From: Calliopsis andreniformis
Taxonomy: Eukaryota; Arthropoda; Insecta; Hymenoptera; Andrenidae
Direction: 5' to 3'
Assembly: GCF_051401765.1 (NCBI RefSeq)
Contig: NW_027480548.1
Span: 806,001-870,000 of the forward strand
DNA: 64,000 nt
Of this stretch, positions 1-12,693 are shown piece by piece. Position numbers and translations under genes: made by a program. The notes beneath the pieces were generated by a model that searched no databases, had not been told where the DNA came from, and was given only the letters and a program-made list of their open reading frames with translations. Every line of letters starts with the position of its first letter. Position 1 is the first letter of the stretch.

Positions 1-1314
1 ATTGACGCTTGAGGATTGAGGATTGACGATTGAGGATAGGGTATTGAGGATTGAACATTGAGGATTGAGGATTGAGGATTGAGGATTGAGGATTGAGGAT
101 GAGGGCTGAGAGTTGAGGATTGAGGTTTGAGGTCTGAGGACTGAGGATTGAGGATTGAGAATTGAGGATTCAGGATTGAGGATTGAAGATTGAGGATTGG
201 GGACTGAGTGTTGAGGTTTGAGTGATGAGGATTGATGTTTGTGGATAGAGATTTGAAGATTGCAGATTGAGTATTGAGTATTGAAATGTGTGAATTGATG
301 ATATTCTATTGAGGACTGAGAATTGACGACTGATTGTTGAGGACTGAGGTCTGAAGATTGAGGATTCAGGATTGTGGATTCAGGATTGAGGTTTGAGGAC
401 TGAGAATTGAGGACTGAGTATTGAGAATTGAGGATTGAGGATTGAGGATTGAGGATTGAAGATTGAGGATTGGGTATTGCGTATTGAACATTGAGGATTG
501 AGGATTGAGAATTGAGGATGAGGACTGAGGGTTGAGGATTGAGGTTTGAGGAATGAGGATTGATGGTTGAGGATTGAGGATTGAGGATTGAGGATTGAGG
601 ATTGAGTACTGCAGATTGAGTATTGATGCCTGAGGATTGAGGATTGAGGATTGAGGATTGAGGATTGAAGATTGAAGATTGAGTATTGGGGATTGAAGAT
701 TGAGGATTGAGGATTGAGGATTGAGGATGGAGAATGAGGACTGACGGTTGAGGATTGAGGTTTGAGGATTGAAGATTGAGGGCTGAGGACTGAGGATTGA
801 GGATTGAGGATTGAGCATTGAGGACTGAAGATTGAGTACTGGGGATTGGGGATTGAATATTGAGGATTAAGGATTGAAGATTGGGGATTGAGGATCTAGA
901 ATTGGAGATTGATTATTGAGGATTGAAGATTGAGGATTGAGGATTGAGGATTGAGGATTGAGGATTGAAGATTGAGTATTGATGATTGAATATTGAGGAT
1001 TGAGGATTGAGGTTTGAGGATTGAGGACGAGGACTGACGGTTGAGGATTGAGGTTTGAGGATTGAGGATTGGGGATTGAGGACTGAGGATTGAGTATTGA
1101 GGATTGAGCATTGAGGATTGAAGATTGATGACTGGGGATTGAGGATTGAAGATTGAGGATTAACGATTGAAGGTTGGGGATTGAGGACCTAGTATCGGAG
1201 ATTGATTATTGAGGATTGAAGATTGAGGATTGAGGATTGAGGATTGAGAATTGAGAATTGAGTATGAGGACTGAGGGTTGAGGATTGAGGTTTGAGGACT
1301 GGGGATTGAGGATT
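1..1314 (+). repeat. Leading array segment with one A island
   Basis: Bases 1-480 match 2804-3290 (offset 2803) with a few substitutions, including the A island with its ATATTCTATT core at 301. After about 480 the sequence leaves that copy and instead resembles the 9.0-10.8 kb region: the XbaI-containing unit at about 895 and the GCATTGAGG units at about 1108 have counterparts near 9793 and 10008. The segment is therefore a mosaic of two HOR types, cut by the window edge on the left. Confidence 0.8.
222..387 (+). repeat. A island (core 301)
   Basis: Diverged island with GTGATGAG at 222 and ATATTCTATT at 301, 79 bp apart. It also has GATTGCAG, GAAATGTGTGAATTG just before the core and GATTGTGGATTCAGG about 70 bp after it. 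No C or B landmark lies before it within the window. Confidence 0.85.
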
Positions 1315-3323
1315 GAGGATTGAGGATTGAGGATTGAGGATTGAGGTTTGAGGATTGAGGATTGAAGATTGAGAATTGATGATTGAATATTGAGGATTGA
1401 GGATTGAGGTTTGATGATTGAGGACGAGGACTGACGGTTGAGGATTGAGGTTTGAGGATTGAGGATTGGGGATTGAAGATTGAGGGCTGAGGACTGAGGA
1501 TTGAGGATTGAGGATTGAGCATTGAGGATTGAAGATTGAGTACTGGGGATTGGGGATTGAATATTGAGGATTAAGGATTGAAGATTGGGGATTGAGGATC
1601 TAGAATTGGAGATTGATTATTGAGGATTGAAGATTGAGGATTGAGGATTGAGGATTGAGAATTGAGAATTGAGTATGAGAACTGAGGGTTGTGGATTGAG
1701 GTTTGAGGCATGAGGATTGAGGGTTGGGGATTTAGGATTGAGAATTGAGGATTGAAGATTGAGGATTGAGGATTGAGGATTGAGGATTGAGGATGGAGGA
1801 TGAGGGCTGAGGGTTGAGGATTGCGGTTTGAGGACTGAGGACTGAGGATTGAGGATTGAGAATTGAGGATTGAGGATTGAGGATTGAAATTGAGGATTGG
1901 GTATTGATGATTGAAGAACGAGGATTGAGGAATTAGGATTGAGGATTGAGGATTGAGGATTGAAGATTGAGGAGTGGGTATTCAGGATTGAAGATTGAGG
2001 ATTGAGTATTGAGGATTGAGGATTGAGGATTGAAGATTGAGGATTCAGAATTGAGGATTGAGGATTGAGGATTGAGGATTGAAGATTGAATATTGATGAT
2101 TGAATATTGAGGATTGAGGATAGAGGATTGAAGATGGAGGATGAGGGCTGAGGGTTGAGGTTTGAGGTTTGAGTATTGAATCCTGAGAATTCAGGATATT
2201 CTATTGAGTATTGAGAATTGAGGGTTGATGGTTGAGTATTGAGCATTGGGGTTGAGGATTGAGTATTGAAGACTGAGGATTGATGATTGAGGATTGAGGA
2301 TTGAGGTTTGAGGATTGAGTATTGAGTATTGAAGATTGAGGATTGATGATAGAGGATTGAGGATTGAGCGCTGAGGTTTGAGTACTGAGGACTGAGTATT
2401 GAGAATTGAGGATTGAGGATTGAGGACTGAGGATTGAAGATTGAGGATTGGGGACTGAGGATTGAATATTCAGGATTGAGGATTGAGGATTGAGGATTGA
2501 GGATTGATGACTGAAGATTCATTATTGATGATTGAAGGTTGAGGTTTGAGGATTGAGGATTGAAGATTGAGGACTGAGCGTTGATGGTTTAGTGATGAGA
2601 ATTGATATTTGTGGATTGAGATTTGAAGAGTGAAGAATGGGGTTTGAGTATTGAAAACTGTGAATTGAGGATATTCTATTGAGGACTGAGGATTGACAAT
2701 TGATTTAAGAGGACTGAGGGCTGAAGATTGAGGATTCAGGATTGAGGATTAGGGATTGAGGTTTGAGGACTGAGTATTGAGGGTTGAGGATTCAGGATTG
2801 AGGATTGACGCTTGAGGATTGAGGATTGACGATTGAGGATAGGGTATTGAGGATTGAACATTGAGGATTGAGGATTGAGGATTGAGGATTGAGGATTGAG
2901 GATGAGGGCTGAGAGTTGAGGATTGAGGTTTGAGGTCTGAGGACTGAGGATTGAGGATTGAGAATTGAGGATTCAGGATTGAGGATTGAAGATTGAGGAT
3001 TGGGGACTGAGTGTTGAGGGTTGAGTGATGAGAATTGATGTTTGTGGATAGATATTTGAAGATTGCAGATTGAGTATTGAGTACTGAAATGTGTGAATTG
3101 ATGATATTCTATTGAGGACTGAGAATTGACGACTGATTGTTGAGGACTGAGGTCTGAAGATTGAGGATTCAGGATTGTGGATTCAGGATTGAGGTTTGAG
3201 GACTGAGAATTGAGGACTGAGTATTGAGAATTGAGGATTGAGGATTGAGGATTGAGGATTGAAGATTGAGGATTGGGTATTGCGGATTGAACATTGATGA
3301 ATGAGGATTGAGGAATTAGGATT
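1315..3323 (+). repeat. HOR copy 1 of a 2,009-bp tandem pair
   Basis: This block is followed directly by a second copy at +2009. Landmarks agree exactly: C core 2196/4205, B core 2671/4680, A core 3104/5113, and the ATTGACGCTT unit 2804/4813. 2009 is 7 x 287, so the duplication kept heptamer phase. I saw no differences in the stretches compared by eye. It holds a complete C-B-A series. Near-identity suggests recent unequal exchange, or an assembly duplication. Confidence 0.9.
2171..3190 (+). repeat. C-B-A landmark series (2196, 2671, 3104)
   Basis: C: hairpin at 2180-2197 (stem ATCCTGA/TCAGGAT, loop GAAT, EcoRI site) running into the core at 2196. B: GTGATGAG at 2592, core 2671, then the least heptamer-like unit of the array, GACAATTGATTTAAGAGG. 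A: core 3104. Spacings are C-B 475 and B-A 433. Confidence 0.88.
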
Positions 3324-5332
3324 GAGGATTGAGGATTGAGGATTGAGGATTGAGGTTTGAGGATTGAGGATTGAAGATTGAGAATTGATGATTGAATATT
3401 GAGGATTGAGGATTGAGGTTTGATGATTGAGGACGAGGACTGACGGTTGAGGATTGAGGTTTGAGGATTGAGGATTGGGGATTGAAGATTGAGGGCTGAG
3501 GACTGAGGATTGAGGATTGAGGATTGAGCATTGAGGATTGAAGATTGAGTACTGGGGATTGGGGATTGAATATTGAGGATTAAGGATTGAAGATTGGGGA
3601 TTGAGGATCTAGAATTGGAGATTGATTATTGAGGATTGAAGATTGAGGATTGAGGATTGAGGATTGAGAATTGAGAATTGAGTATGAGAACTGAGGGTTG
3701 TGGATTGAGGTTTGAGGCATGAGGATTGAGGGTTGGGGATTTAGGATTGAGAATTGAGGATTGAAGATTGAGGATTGAGGATTGAGGATTGAGGATTGAG
3801 GATGGAGGATGAGGGCTGAGGGTTGAGGATTGCGGTTTGAGGACTGAGGACTGAGGATTGAGGATTGAGAATTGAGGATTGAGGATTGAGGATTGAAATT
3901 GAGGATTGGGTATTGATGATTGAAGAACGAGGATTGAGGAATTAGGATTGAGGATTGAGGATTGAGGATTGAAGATTGAGGAGTGGGTATTCAGGATTGA
4001 AGATTGAGGATTGAGTATTGAGGATTGAGGATTGAGGATTGAAGATTGAGGATTCAGAATTGAGGATTGAGGATTGAGGATTGAGGATTGAAGATTGAAT
4101 ATTGATGATTGAATATTGAGGATTGAGGATAGAGGATTGAAGATGGAGGATGAGGGCTGAGGGTTGAGGTTTGAGGTTTGAGTATTGAATCCTGAGAATT
4201 CAGGATATTCTATTGAGTATTGAGAATTGAGGGTTGATGGTTGAGTATTGAGCATTGGGGTTGAGGATTGAGTATTGAAGACTGAGGATTGATGATTGAG
4301 GATTGAGGATTGAGGTTTGAGGATTGAGTATTGAGTATTGAAGATTGAGGATTGATGATAGAGGATTGAGGATTGAGCGCTGAGGTTTGAGTACTGAGGA
4401 CTGAGTATTGAGAATTGAGGATTGAGGATTGAGGACTGAGGATTGAAGATTGAGGATTGGGGACTGAGGATTGAATATTCAGGATTGAGGATTGAGGATT
4501 GAGGATTGAGGATTGATGACTGAAGATTCATTATTGATGATTGAAGGTTGAGGTTTGAGGATTGAGGATTGAAGATTGAGGACTGAGCGTTGATGGTTTA
4601 GTGATGAGAATTGATATTTGTGGATTGAGATTTGAAGAGTGAAGAATGGGGTTTGAGTATTGAAAACTGTGAATTGAGGATATTCTATTGAGGACTGAGG
4701 ATTGACAATTGATTTAAGAGGACTGAGGGCTGAAGATTGAGGATTCAGGATTGAGGATTAGGGATTGAGGTTTGAGGACTGAGTATTGAGGGTTGAGGAT
4801 TCAGGATTGAGGATTGACGCTTGAGGATTGAGGATTGACGATTGAGGATAGGGTATTGAGGATTGAACATTGAGGATTGAGGATTGAGGATTGAGGATTG
4901 AGGATTGAGGATGAGGGCTGAGAGTTGAGGATTGAGGTTTGAGGTCTGAGGACTGAGGATTGAGGATTGAGAATTGAGGATTCAGGATTGAGGATTGAAG
5001 ATTGAGGATTGGGGACTGAGTGTTGAGGGTTGAGTGATGAGAATTGATGTTTGTGGATAGATATTTGAAGATTGCAGATTGAGTATTGAGTACTGAAATG
5101 TGTGAATTGATGATATTCTATTGAGGACTGAGAATTGACGACTGATTGTTGAGGACTGAGGTCTGAAGATTGAGGATTCAGGATTGTGGATTCAGGATTG
5201 AGGTTTGAGGACTGAGAATTGAGGACTGAGTATTGAGAATTGAGGATTGAGGATTGAGGATTGAGGATTGAAGATTGAGGATTGGGTATTGCGGATTGAA
5301 CATTGATGAATGAGGATTGAGGAATTAGGATT
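3324..5332 (+). repeat. HOR copy 2 of a 2,009-bp tandem pair
   Basis: Second copy of the 2,009-bp unit. The match to copy 1 continues to about 5349, where the sequence switches to a GGACTGACGG unit that copy 1 does not have at that place. It has a complete C-B-A series with cores at 4205, 4680 and 5113, at the same 475- and 433-bp spacings as copy 1. Confidence 0.9.
4180..5199 (+). repeat. C-B-A landmark series (4205, 4680, 5113)
   Basis: Exact counterpart of the previous series 2,009 bp downstream, with the same hairpin, the same cores and spacings of 475 and 433 bp. Confidence 0.88.
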
Positions 5333-7770
5333 GAGGATTGAGGATTGAGGACTGACGGTTGAGGATTGAGGTTTGAGGATTGAAGATTGAGGGCTGAGGA
5401 CTGAGGATTGAGGATTGAGGATTGAGCATTGAGGATTGAAGATTGAGTATTGGGGATTGGGGATTGAATATTGAGGATTAAGGATTGATGATTGGGGATT
5501 GAGGATCTAGAATTGGAGATTGATTATTGAGGATTGAAGATTGAGGATTGAGGATTAAGGATTGAGAATTGAGAATTGAGTATGAGAACTGAGGGTTGTG
5601 GATTGAGGTTTGAGGACTGAGGATTGAGGGTTGGGGATTTAGGATTGAGAATTGAGGAATGAAGATTGAGGATTGAGGATTGAGGATTGAGGATTGAGGA
5701 TGGAGGATGAGGGCTGAGGGTTGAGGATTGCGGTTTGAGGACTGAGGACTGAGGATTGAGGATTGAGAATTGAGGATTGAGGATTGAGGATTGAAATTGA
5801 GGATTGGGTATTGATGATTGAAGAATGAGGATTGAGGAATTAGGATTGAGGATTGAGGATTTAGGATTGAAGATTGAGGAGTGGGTATTCAGGATTGAAG
5901 ATTGAGGATTGAGTATTGAGGATTGAGGATTGAAGATTGAGGATTCAGAATTGAGGATTGAGGATTGAGGATTGAGGATTGAAGATTGAATATTGATGAT
6001 TGAATATTGAGGATTGAGGATAGAGGATTGAAGATGGAGCATGAGGGCTGAGGGTTGAGGTTTGAGGTTTGAGTATTGAATCCTGAGAATTCAGGATATT
6101 CTATTGAGTATTGAGAATTGAGGGTTGATGGTTGAGTATTGAGCATTGGGGTTGAGGATTGAGTATTGAAGACTGAGGATTGATGATTGAGGATTGAGGA
6201 TTGAGGTTTGAGGATTGTGTATTGAGTATTGAAGATTGAGGATTGATGATAGAGGATTGAGGATTGAGCGCTGAGGTTTGAGGACAGAGGACTGAGTATT
6301 GAGAATTGAGGATTGAGGATTGAGGACTGAGGATTGAAGATTGCGGATTGGGGACTGAGGATTGAATATTCAGGATTGAGGATTGAGGATTGAGGATTGA
6401 GGATTGATGATTGAAGATTCATTATTGATGATTGAAGGTTGAGGATTGAGGATTGAGGATTGAAGATTGAGGACTGAGCGTTGATGGTTTAGTGATGAGA
6501 ATTGATATTTGTGGATTGAGATTTGAAGAGTGAAGAATGGGGATTGAGTATTGAAAACTGTGAATTGAGGATATTCTATTGAGGACTGAGGATTGACAAT
6601 TGATTTAAGAGGACTGAGGGCTGAAGATTGAGGATTCAGGATTGAGGATTAGGGATTGAGGTTTGAGGACTGAGGATTGAGGGATGAGGATTCAGGATGA
6701 GGGCTGAGAGTTGAGGATTGAGGTTTGAGGTCTGAGGACTGAGGATTGAGGATTGAGAATTGAGGATTCAGGATTGAGGATTGAAGATTGAGGATTGGGG
6801 ACTGAGTGTTGAGGGTTGAGTGATGAGAATTGATGTTTGTGGATAGATATTTGAAGATTGCAGATTGAGTATTGAGTACTGAAATGTGTGAATTGATGAT
6901 ATTCTATTGAGGACTGAGAATTGACGACTGATTGTTGAGGACTGAGGTCTGAAGATTGAGGATTCAGGATTGTGGATTCAGGATTGAGGTTTGAGGACTG
7001 AGAATTGAGGACTGAGTATTGAGAATTGAGGATTGAGGATTGAGGATTGAGGATTGAAGATTGAGGATTGGGTATTGCGGATTGAACATTGATGAATGAG
7101 GATTGAGGTATTAGGATTGAGGATTGAGGATTGAGGACTGACGGTTGAGGATTGAGGTTTGAGGATTGAAGATTGAGGGCTGAGGACTGAGGATTGAGGA
7201 TTGAGGATTGAGCATTGAGGATTGAAGATTGAGTACTGGGGATTGGGGATTGAATATTGAGGATTAAGGATTGATGATTGGGGATTGAGGATCTAGAATT
7301 GGAGATTGATTATTGAGGATTGAAGATTGAGGATTGAGGATTGAGGATTGAGAATTGAGAATTGAGTATGAGAACTGAGGGTTGTGGATTGAGGTTTGAG
7401 GACTGAGGATTGAGGGTTGGGGATTTAGGATTGAGAATTGAGGATTGAAGATTGAGGATTGAGGATTGAGGATTGAGGATTGAGGATGGAGGATGAGGGC
7501 TGAGGGTTGAGGATTGCGGTTTGAGGACTGAGGACTGAGGATTGAGGATTGAGAATTGAGGATTGAGGATTGAGGATTGAAATTGAGGATTGGGTATTGA
7601 TGATTGAAGAATGAGGATTGAGGAATTAGGATTGAGGATTGAGGATTTAGGATTGAAGATTGAGGAGTGGGTATTCAGGATTGAAGATTGAGGATTGAGT
7701 ATTGAGGATTGAGGATTGAGGATTGAAGATTGAGGATTCAGAATTGAGGATTGAGGATTGAGGATTGAGG
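5333..7770 (+). repeat. Shortened HOR copies, 1,891/1,786-bp spacing
   Basis: The C and B cores follow those of the previous copy by 1,891 bp (6096, 6571), but the A core follows by only 1,786 bp (6899). The B-to-A distance here is 328 bp instead of 433, a loss of 105 bp (15 heptamers). The GGACTGACGG unit occurs at 5349 and again at 7135, 1,786 bp apart. The same shortened B-A arrangement appears at 43.4-43.8 kb, which suggests common descent. Confidence 0.85.
6071..6985 (+). repeat. C-B-A series, B-A shortened (6096, 6571, 6899)
   Basis: C-B spacing is the usual 475, but B-A is 328 because 105 bp are missing at about 6696, where GATTCAGG joins ATGAGGGCTGAG directly. The lost part includes the ATTGACGCTT unit. 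Confidence 0.87.
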
Positions 7771-8098
7771 ATTGAAGATTGAATATTGATGATTGAATAT
7801 TGAGGACTGAGGATTGAGGGTTGTGGATTGAGGACGTGGACTGAGGGTTGAATATTGATGTTTGAGGTCTGAGGATTAAGGATTGAGGGTTGAGAATTGA
7901 GGATTGAGGATTGAGGATTGAGGATTGAGGATTGGGCATTGAGGATTGAAGAATGAGGATTGAGGATTGAGGTTTGAGGATTGAGGATTGCAGATTGAGT
8001 ATTGAGGATTGAAGATTGAGGATTGAGGATTGAGGATTGAAGATTGAGGATTGAGGATTGAGGATTGAGGATTGAGGATTGAAGATTGAGTATTGAGG
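7771..8098 (+). repeat. 328-bp heptamer segment absent from the 44-kb copy
   Basis: The distance from B core 6571 to 8803 is 2,232 bp, while the related interval 43445 to 45349 is 1,904 bp. The extra 328 bp lies roughly here, before the GATTGAAGGTTGAGG unit near 8098. It is still heptamer sequence. Whether it is an insertion here or a deletion in the other copy cannot be decided. The boundaries are approximate. Confidence 0.6.
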
Positions 8099-11000
8099 AT
8101 TGAAGGTTGAGGATTGAGGATTGAGTACTGAGGATTGAGGATTGAGGATTGAGGATTGAAGATTGAGTATTGATGATTGAGGATTGAGGATTGAGATTTG
8201 AGTATGAGGGCTGAGGGTTGAGGATTGAGGTTTGGGAAATGGGGATTGAGGATTGAGGATTGAGGATTGAGGATTGAGGATTGAGGATTGAGGATTGAGG
8301 GTTGAGTATTGAAGATTGAGTATTGATCACTGAGGATTGAGGATTGAGGATTGAGGATTGAAGATTGAATATTGAGGATATAAGATTGAGGATTGATGAT
8401 TGAGGATTGAGGACGGAGGATGAGGGCTGAGGGTAGAGGATTGAGGTTTGAGGACAGAGGACTGAGGATTGAGGATTGAGAATTGAGGATTGATTAATGA
8501 GGATTGAAGATTGAGGATTGGGTATTGAGTATTGAAGTATGAGGATTGAGGATTGAGGATTGAAGATTGAGTATTGAGGATTGAAGATTGAGGGTTGTGG
8601 ATTGAGGACGAGGACTGAGGGTTGAGTATTGATGTTTGAGGTCTTGGGATTGAGGATTGACGATTGAGAATTGAGTATTGAGGATTGAGGATTGAAGATT
8701 GAGGACTGAGTGTTGATGGTTTAGTGATGAGAATTGATATTTGTGGATTGAGATTTGAAGAGTGAAGAATGGGGATTGAGTATTGAAAACTGTGAATTGA
8801 GGATATTCTATTGAGGACTGAGGATTGACAATTGATTTAAGAGGACTGAGGGCTGAAGATTGAGGATTCAGGATTGAGGATTAGGGATTGAGGTTTGAGG
8901 ACTGAGGATTGAGGGTTGAGGATTCAGGATTGAGGATTGACGCTTGAGGATTAAGGATTGACGATTGAGGATTGGGTATTGAGGATTGATCATTGAGGAT
9001 TGAGGATTGAGGATTGAGGATTGAGGATTGAGGATGAGGGCTGAGAGTTGAGGATTGAGTTTTGAGATCTGAGGACTGAGGATTGAGGATTGAGAATTGA
9101 GGATTGAGGATTGAGGATTGAAGATTGAGGATTGGGGACTGAGTGTTGAGGGTTGAGTGATGAGAATTGATGTTTGTGGATAGAGATTTGAAGATTGCAG
9201 ATTGAGTATTGAGTATTGAAATGTGTGAATTGATGATATTCTATTGAGGACTGAGAATTGACGACTGATTGTTGAGGACTGAGGTCTGAAGATTGAGGAT
9301 TCAGGATTGTGGATTCAGGATTGAGGTTTGAGGACTGAGAATTGAGGACTGAGTATTGAGAATTGAGGATTGAGGATTGAGGATTGAGGATTGAAGATTG
9401 AGGATTGGGTATTGAGGATGAGGACTGAGGGTTGAGGATTGAGGTTTGAGGAATGAGGATTGATGGTTGAGGATTGAGGATTGAGGATTGAGGATTGAGG
9501 TTTGAGTACTGCAGATTGAGTATTGATGCCTGAGGATTGAGGATTGAGGATTGAGGATTGAGGATTGAATATTGAAGATTGAGTATTGGGGATTGAAGAT
9601 TGAGGATTGAGGATTGAGGATTGAGGATGGAGAATGAGGACTGACGGTTGAGGATTGAGGTTTGACGATTGAAGATTGAGGGCTGAGGACTGAGGATTGA
9701 GGATTGAGGATTGAGCATTGAGGATTGAAGATTGAGTACTGGGGATTGGGGATTGAATATTGAGGATTAAGGATTGAAGATTGGGGATTGAGGATCTAGA
9801 ATTGGAGATTGATTATTGAGGATTGAAGATTGAGGGCTGAGGATTGAGGATTGAGGATTGAGGATTGAAGATTGAGTATTGATGATTGAATATTGAGGAT
9901 TGAGGATTGAGGTTTGAGGATTGAGGACGAGGACTGACGGTTGAGGATTGAGGTTTGACGATTGAGGATTGGGGATTGAGGACTGAGGATTGAGTATTGA
10001 GGATTGAGCATTGAGGATTGAGGATTGAGGATTGAGGATTGAGGATTGAGTACTGCAGATTGAGCATTGATGCCTGAGGATTGAGGATTGAGGATTGAGG
10101 ATTGAGGATTGAAGATTGAAGATTGAGTATTGGGGATTGAAGATTGAGGATTGAGGATTGAGGATTGAGGATGGAGAATGAGGACTGACGGTTGAGGATT
10201 GAGGTTTGAGGATTGAAGATTGAGGGCTGAAGACTGAGGATTGAGGATTGAGGATTGAGCATTGAGGATTGAAGATTGAGTACTGGGGATTGGGGATTGA
10301 ATATTGAGGATTAAGGATTGAAGATTGGGGATTGAGGATCTAGAATTGGAGATTGATTATTGAGGATTGAAGATTGAGGATTGAGGATTGAGGATTGAGG
10401 ATTGAGGATTGAAGATTGAGTATTGATGATTGAATATTGAGGATTGAGGATTGAGGTTTGAGGATTGAGGACGAGGACTGACGGTTGAGGATTGAGGTTT
10501 GAGGATTGAGGATTGGGGATTGAGGACTGAGGATTGAGTATTGAGGATTGAGCATTGAGGATTGAAGATTGATTACTGGGGATTGAGGATTGAAGATTGA
10601 GGATTAACGATTGAAGGTTGGGGATTGAGGACCTAGTATCGGAGATTGATTATTGAGGATTGAAGATTGAGGATTGAGGATTGAGGATTGAGAATTGAGA
10701 ATTGAGTATGAGGACTGAGGGTTGAGGATTGAGGTTTGAGGACTGGGGATTGAGGATTGAGGATTGTGGATTGAGGATTGAGGATTGAGGTTTGAGGATT
10801 GAGGATGGAAGATTGAGTATTGATGATTGAATATTGAGGATTGAGGATTGAGGTTTGATGATTGAGGACGAGGACTGACGGTTGAGGATTGAGGTTTGAG
10901 GATTGAGGATTGGGGATTGTGGACTGAGGATTGAGGATTGCGGATTGAGCATTGAGGATTGAAGATTGATGACTGGGGATTGAGGATTGAAGATTGAGGA

Positions 11001-12693
11001 TTAACGATTGAAGATTGGGGATTGAGCATCTAGGATCGGATATTGACTATTGAGGATTGAAGATTGAGGATTGAGGATTGAGGATTGAGAATTGAGAATT
11101 GAGGATGAGGACTGAGCGTTGAGGATTGAGGTTTGAGGAATGGGGATTGATGGTTGAGGATTGAGGATTGAGGATTGAGGATTGAGGATTGAGGATTGAG
11201 TACTGCAGATTGAGTATTGATGCCTGAGTATTGAGGATTGAGGATTGAGGATTGAGGATTGAAGATTGAAGATTGAGTATTGGGGATTGAAGATTGAGAA
11301 TTGAGGATTGAGGATTGAGGATGGAGAATGAGGACTGACGGTTGAGGATTGAGGTTTGAGGATTGAAGATTGAGGGCTGAGGACTGAGGATTGAGGATTG
11401 AGGATTGAGCATTGTGGATTGAAGATTGAGTACTGGGGATTGGGGATTGAATATTGAGGATTAAGGATTGAAGATTGGGGATTGAGGATCTAGAATTGGA
11501 GATTGATTATTGAGGATTGAAGATTGAGGATTGAGGATTGAGGATTGAGAATTGGGAATTGAGTATGAGAACTGAGGGTTGTGGATTGAGGTTTGAGGAA
11601 TGAGGATTGAGGGTTGGGGATTTAGGATTGAGAATTGAGGATTGAAGATTGAGGATTGAGTATTGAGGATTGAGGATTGAGGATGGAGGATGAGGGCTGA
11701 GGGTTGAGGATTGCGGTTTGAGGACTGAGGACTGAGGATTGAGGATTGAGAATTGAGGATTGAGGATTGAGGATTGAAATTGAGGATTGGGTATTGATGA
11801 TTGAAGAATGAGGATTGAGGAATTAGGATTGAGGATTGAGGATTGAGGATTGAAGATTGAGGAGTGGGTATTCAGGATTGAAGATTGAGGATTGAGTATT
11901 GAGGATTGAGGATTGAGGATTGAAGATTGAGGATTCAGAATTGAGGATTGAGGATTGAGGATTGAGGATTGAAGATTGAATATTGATGATTGAATATTGA
12001 GGATTGAGGATGGAGGATTGAAGATGGAGGATGAGGGCTGAGGGTTGAGGTTTGAGGTGTGAGTATTGAATCCTGAGAATTCAGGATATTCTATTGAGTA
12101 TTGAGAATTGAGGGTTGATGGTTGAGTACTGAGCATTGGGGTTGAGGATTGAGTATTGAAGACTGAGGATTGATGATTGAGGATTGAGGATTGAGGTTTG
12201 AGGATTGAGTATTGAGTATTGAAGATTGAGGATTGATGATAGAGGATTGAGGATTGAGCGCTGAGGTTTGAGGACTGAGGACTGAGTATTGGGAATTGAG
12301 GATTGAGGATTGAGGACTGAGGATTGAAGATTGAGGATTGGGGACTGAGGATTGAATATTCAGGATTGAGGATTGAGGATTGAGGATTGAGGATTGATGA
12401 TTGAAGATTCATTATTGATGATTGAAGGTTGGGGTTTGAGGATTGAGGATTGAAGATTGAGGACTGAGCGTTGATGGTTTAGTGATGAGAATTGATATTT
12501 GTGGATTGAGATTTGAAGAGTGAAGAATTGGGATTGAGTATTGAAAACTGTGAATTGAGGATATTCTATTGAGGACTGAGGATTGACAATTGATTTAAGA
12601 GGACTGAGGGCTGAAGATTGAGGATTCAGGATTGAGGATTAGGGATTGAGGTTTGAGGACTGAGGATTGAGGGTTGAGGATTCAGGATTGAGG
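8099..12693 (+). repeat. 3.76-kb HOR family, copy 1
   Basis: B cores at 8803 and 12561 are 3,758 bp apart. The same interval recurs at 45349-49114 (3,765 bp, one heptamer longer) and 54353-58111 (3,758 bp). The B/A pair at the start (8803/9236) has no C hairpin within the preceding 1.5 kb, and the same absence is seen in both sister copies. Several internal sub-blocks of about 300-550 bp carry the XbaI unit (GATCTAGAATTGG) and the GACGAGGACTGACGG unit. Confidence 0.85.
8711..9322 (+). repeat. B-A series without C (8803, 9236)
   Basis: B and A islands at the normal 433-bp spacing. No C hairpin precedes them; the nearest C upstream is at 6096. The GATCATTGAGG unit near 8988 is shared with the sister copies at 45.53 and 54.54 kb. 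Confidence 0.86.

Noticed and set aside
2746..2751. TTAGGG and a single TTTAGGG (about 60370) as telomere repeats
   Set aside because: They occur as isolated variants of the heptamer, never in tandem. TTGAGGA differs from the plant-type TTTAGGG at two of seven bases, so kinship cannot be excluded, but nothing supports a telomere here.
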